A stretch of 12,762 nucleotides of DNA from Parcubacteria group bacterium. Its GTDB lineage: Bacteria; Patescibacteriota; Minisyncoccia; Phycocordibacterales; CALRHW01. The notes below the pieces were generated by a model. That model ran no database searches, was not told where the DNA came from, and saw only the letters and a list, made by a program, of their open reading frames with translations. This document shows, one piece after another, positions 11,792 to 12,762 of this stretch. Location: positions 1 to 12,762 of the forward strand of contig CALRHW010000013.1 in NCBI GenBank assembly GCA_943359555.1, written 5' to 3'. Within the stretch, counting starts at the first letter, position 1; every line of letters begins with the position of its first letter. Both the position numbers and the translations under genes were made by a program.

Positions 11792-12673
11792 ATGAAAAGA
11801 CTCCCCGTACATATTTTATTTGCCATTATTGTTTTTGTAGCTATTTTTTATTCAAACTCCGCATACTCACCAGAAATACAAAACCAAACATTCGCACAAT
11901 CTCAAATCGTAGCGAAGAAAATCAAAATTGTAGTCGTTGCAGGACACGACAACAGCACTTGGGGAGCTAAATTTATGGGAGTGAAAGAAGTAGAGCTAAA
12001 CAGAATACTCGCAGACTATCTGTATGATTTTTTAAAGAATGACCCACTTTTTGAACCGACTAAAAACCAAGAAAACGGAGATTACATTCCAGAGCTCGCA
12101 CAATATTTTAAAGACAACGAAGCAAAAATAGTGGCTTATAGAAAAGAAAGAAGAGAAACATTTGATAAAAAAGAAATAGGGCTAGATATAAACGAAGATG
12201 AAATGATACACAACGAAGTGACTGAAGATGTTGCAAATAATTTGTATGGAACAAGTATGTGGGCAGAAGAAAAATATTTTGATGTGATGATTCACATTCA
12301 TTTCAACGATTATCCCGGTAGACCAAAAGATAAAGCAGGGAAGTATCGTGGTTTTGTGGTTTACTCGCCGAGCAAATATTTAAAAAATGGAGAAAAAAGT
12401 ATTCCGCTTGCGCGAGCTATTTATGATGAACTTGCAAAATTTCAACCAAAAAGCAATTTACCTGTGGAAAAAGACGGACTAATAGAGAGCAACGAGCTTA
12501 TCGCACTTGGTGCGCGCAATAGTTTGAGTGTTCCTTCTGTGCTTATAGAATATGCATATATAGCGGAGCCGAGATTGCAGGGTGTTGGCAGAGAAGCGGT
12601 GATAAAAGATATGGCGTATCAGACGTATGTGGGGATTAAGGGTTTTTACGAGAAAAAAGCTGGAGAAAATTAA
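11792..12673 (+). CDS. N-acetylmuramoyl-L-alanine amidase (Amidase_3-like), exported
   Basis: Amidase_3 enzymes are zinc hydrolases that cut the bond between muramic acid and the stem peptide of peptidoglycan, for cell separation or wall remodelling. The 293-residue protein starts with a positively charged tip and a hydrophobic segment (8-20), a signal or anchor. The expected zinc ligands are present: H52 in VAGHD, E66 in GVKEVELN and H170 in IHIHFND, with the catalytic glutamate E253 in LIEYAYI. The stretch between E66 and H170 is longer than usual and lacks the common TR-x-D motif; instead it holds charged helices rich in lysine and glutamate (about 100-147). It faces away from mutM with a shared promoter gap and no Shine-Dalgarno sequence. 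The enzyme class is likely; activity on this organism's wall is inferred. Confidence 0.85.
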   Translation: MKRLPVHILFAIIVFVAIFYSNSAYSPEIQNQTFAQSQIVAKKIKIVVVAGHDNSTWGAKFMGVKEVELNRILADYLYDFLKNDPLFEPTKNQENGDYIPELAQYFKDNEAKIVAYRKERRETFDKKEIGLDINEDEMIHNEVTEDVANNLYGTSMWAEEKYFDVMIHIHFNDYPGRPKDKAGKYRGFVVYSPSKYLKNGEKSIPLARAIYDELAKFQPKSNLPVEKDGLIESNELIALGARNSLSVPSVLIEYAYIAEPRLQGVGREAVIKDMAYQTYVGIKGFYEKKAGEN

Positions 12674-12762
12674 AAAATGAAATAACAAAACCTGTATTTT
12701 GAAATGCACGCGTCAATCGCTACTGCGATTGCTGCTCCGCTCGGCGCCGTCGCGCCTGTGCG
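12674..12762. other. Downstream of amidase: GC-rich edge with perfect hairpin
   Basis: After about 30 AT-rich bases the sequence becomes strongly GC-rich from 12708 to the window end. CAATCGC (12714-12720) and GCGATTG (12725-12731) form a perfect 7-bp hairpin with loop TACT, without a T-tract, followed by GGCGC/GCGCC. A forward frame from the ATG at 12704 and a reverse frame ending at 12670 are both open to the edge and alanine-rich. I cannot tell a gene start from a repeat element here. Confidence 0.35.

Overview
The window looks like a piece of the chromosome of a Candidate Phyla Radiation (Patescibacteria) bacterium, most likely in the Parcubacteria/Paceibacteria group. This rests on the gene content: a compact housekeeping set, an orphan type IV pilus ATPase, a short HolA, an extracytoplasmic lamin-tail-domain protein, and a PolA without a proofreading domain. 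DNA is AT-rich, gene spacing is tight, Shine-Dalgarno sequences are mostly absent, and the tRNA gene does not encode CCA. TGA is used as a stop codon (lipoprotein gene) and no frame needs it read as an amino acid, so the standard bacterial code applies. There is no sign of a phage, an insertion sequence or a CRISPR array. The assignment is by resemblance, not by search.

Layout. (1) 80-2167, minus strand: ruvB, yebC, ruvC, a Holliday-junction cluster with no ruvA between its members. (2) 2168-2594: a 427-bp region without a convincing protein gene. It holds a strong forward promoter and a predicted structured RNA with a 28-bp stem and pairing 5' and 3' ends. (3) 2595-4271, minus: a PilB/GspE-type ATPase. 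(4) 4315-5040, plus: a stand-alone unit with a strong promoter, a structured leader, a lipoprotein-like gene with a Shine-Dalgarno sequence, and a strong intrinsic terminator. (5) 5057-8743, plus: tsaE, polA, holA, an apparent operon for tRNA modification and DNA replication/repair. (6) 8780-8975: tRNA-Lys(UUU) on the minus strand, with two decayed copies of its own 5' part upstream. (7) 9010-9921: a DoxX-like membrane protein (minus) divergent from a SpoU/TrmH RNA methyltransferase (plus). (8) 9940-11740, minus: mutM followed by a lamin-tail-domain surface protein. (9) 11792-12673, plus: a zinc amidase. The last ~60 bases turn sharply GC-rich.

The genes mainly concern genome maintenance (RuvB, RuvC, PolA, HolA, MutM), translation and RNA modification (TsaE, YebC, SpoU methyltransferase, tRNA-Lys) and the cell surface (PilB, lipoprotein, lamin-tail protein, amidase, DoxX).

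The most interesting signals are the structured RNA at about 2243-2550, a repeated start architecture in which a -10-like hexamer ends six bases before the ATG (suggesting leaderless mRNAs), the tRNA-Lys 5'-fragment repeats, a YebC that lacks an internal domain, and a leader upstream of the lipoprotein that can fold in two exclusive ways.
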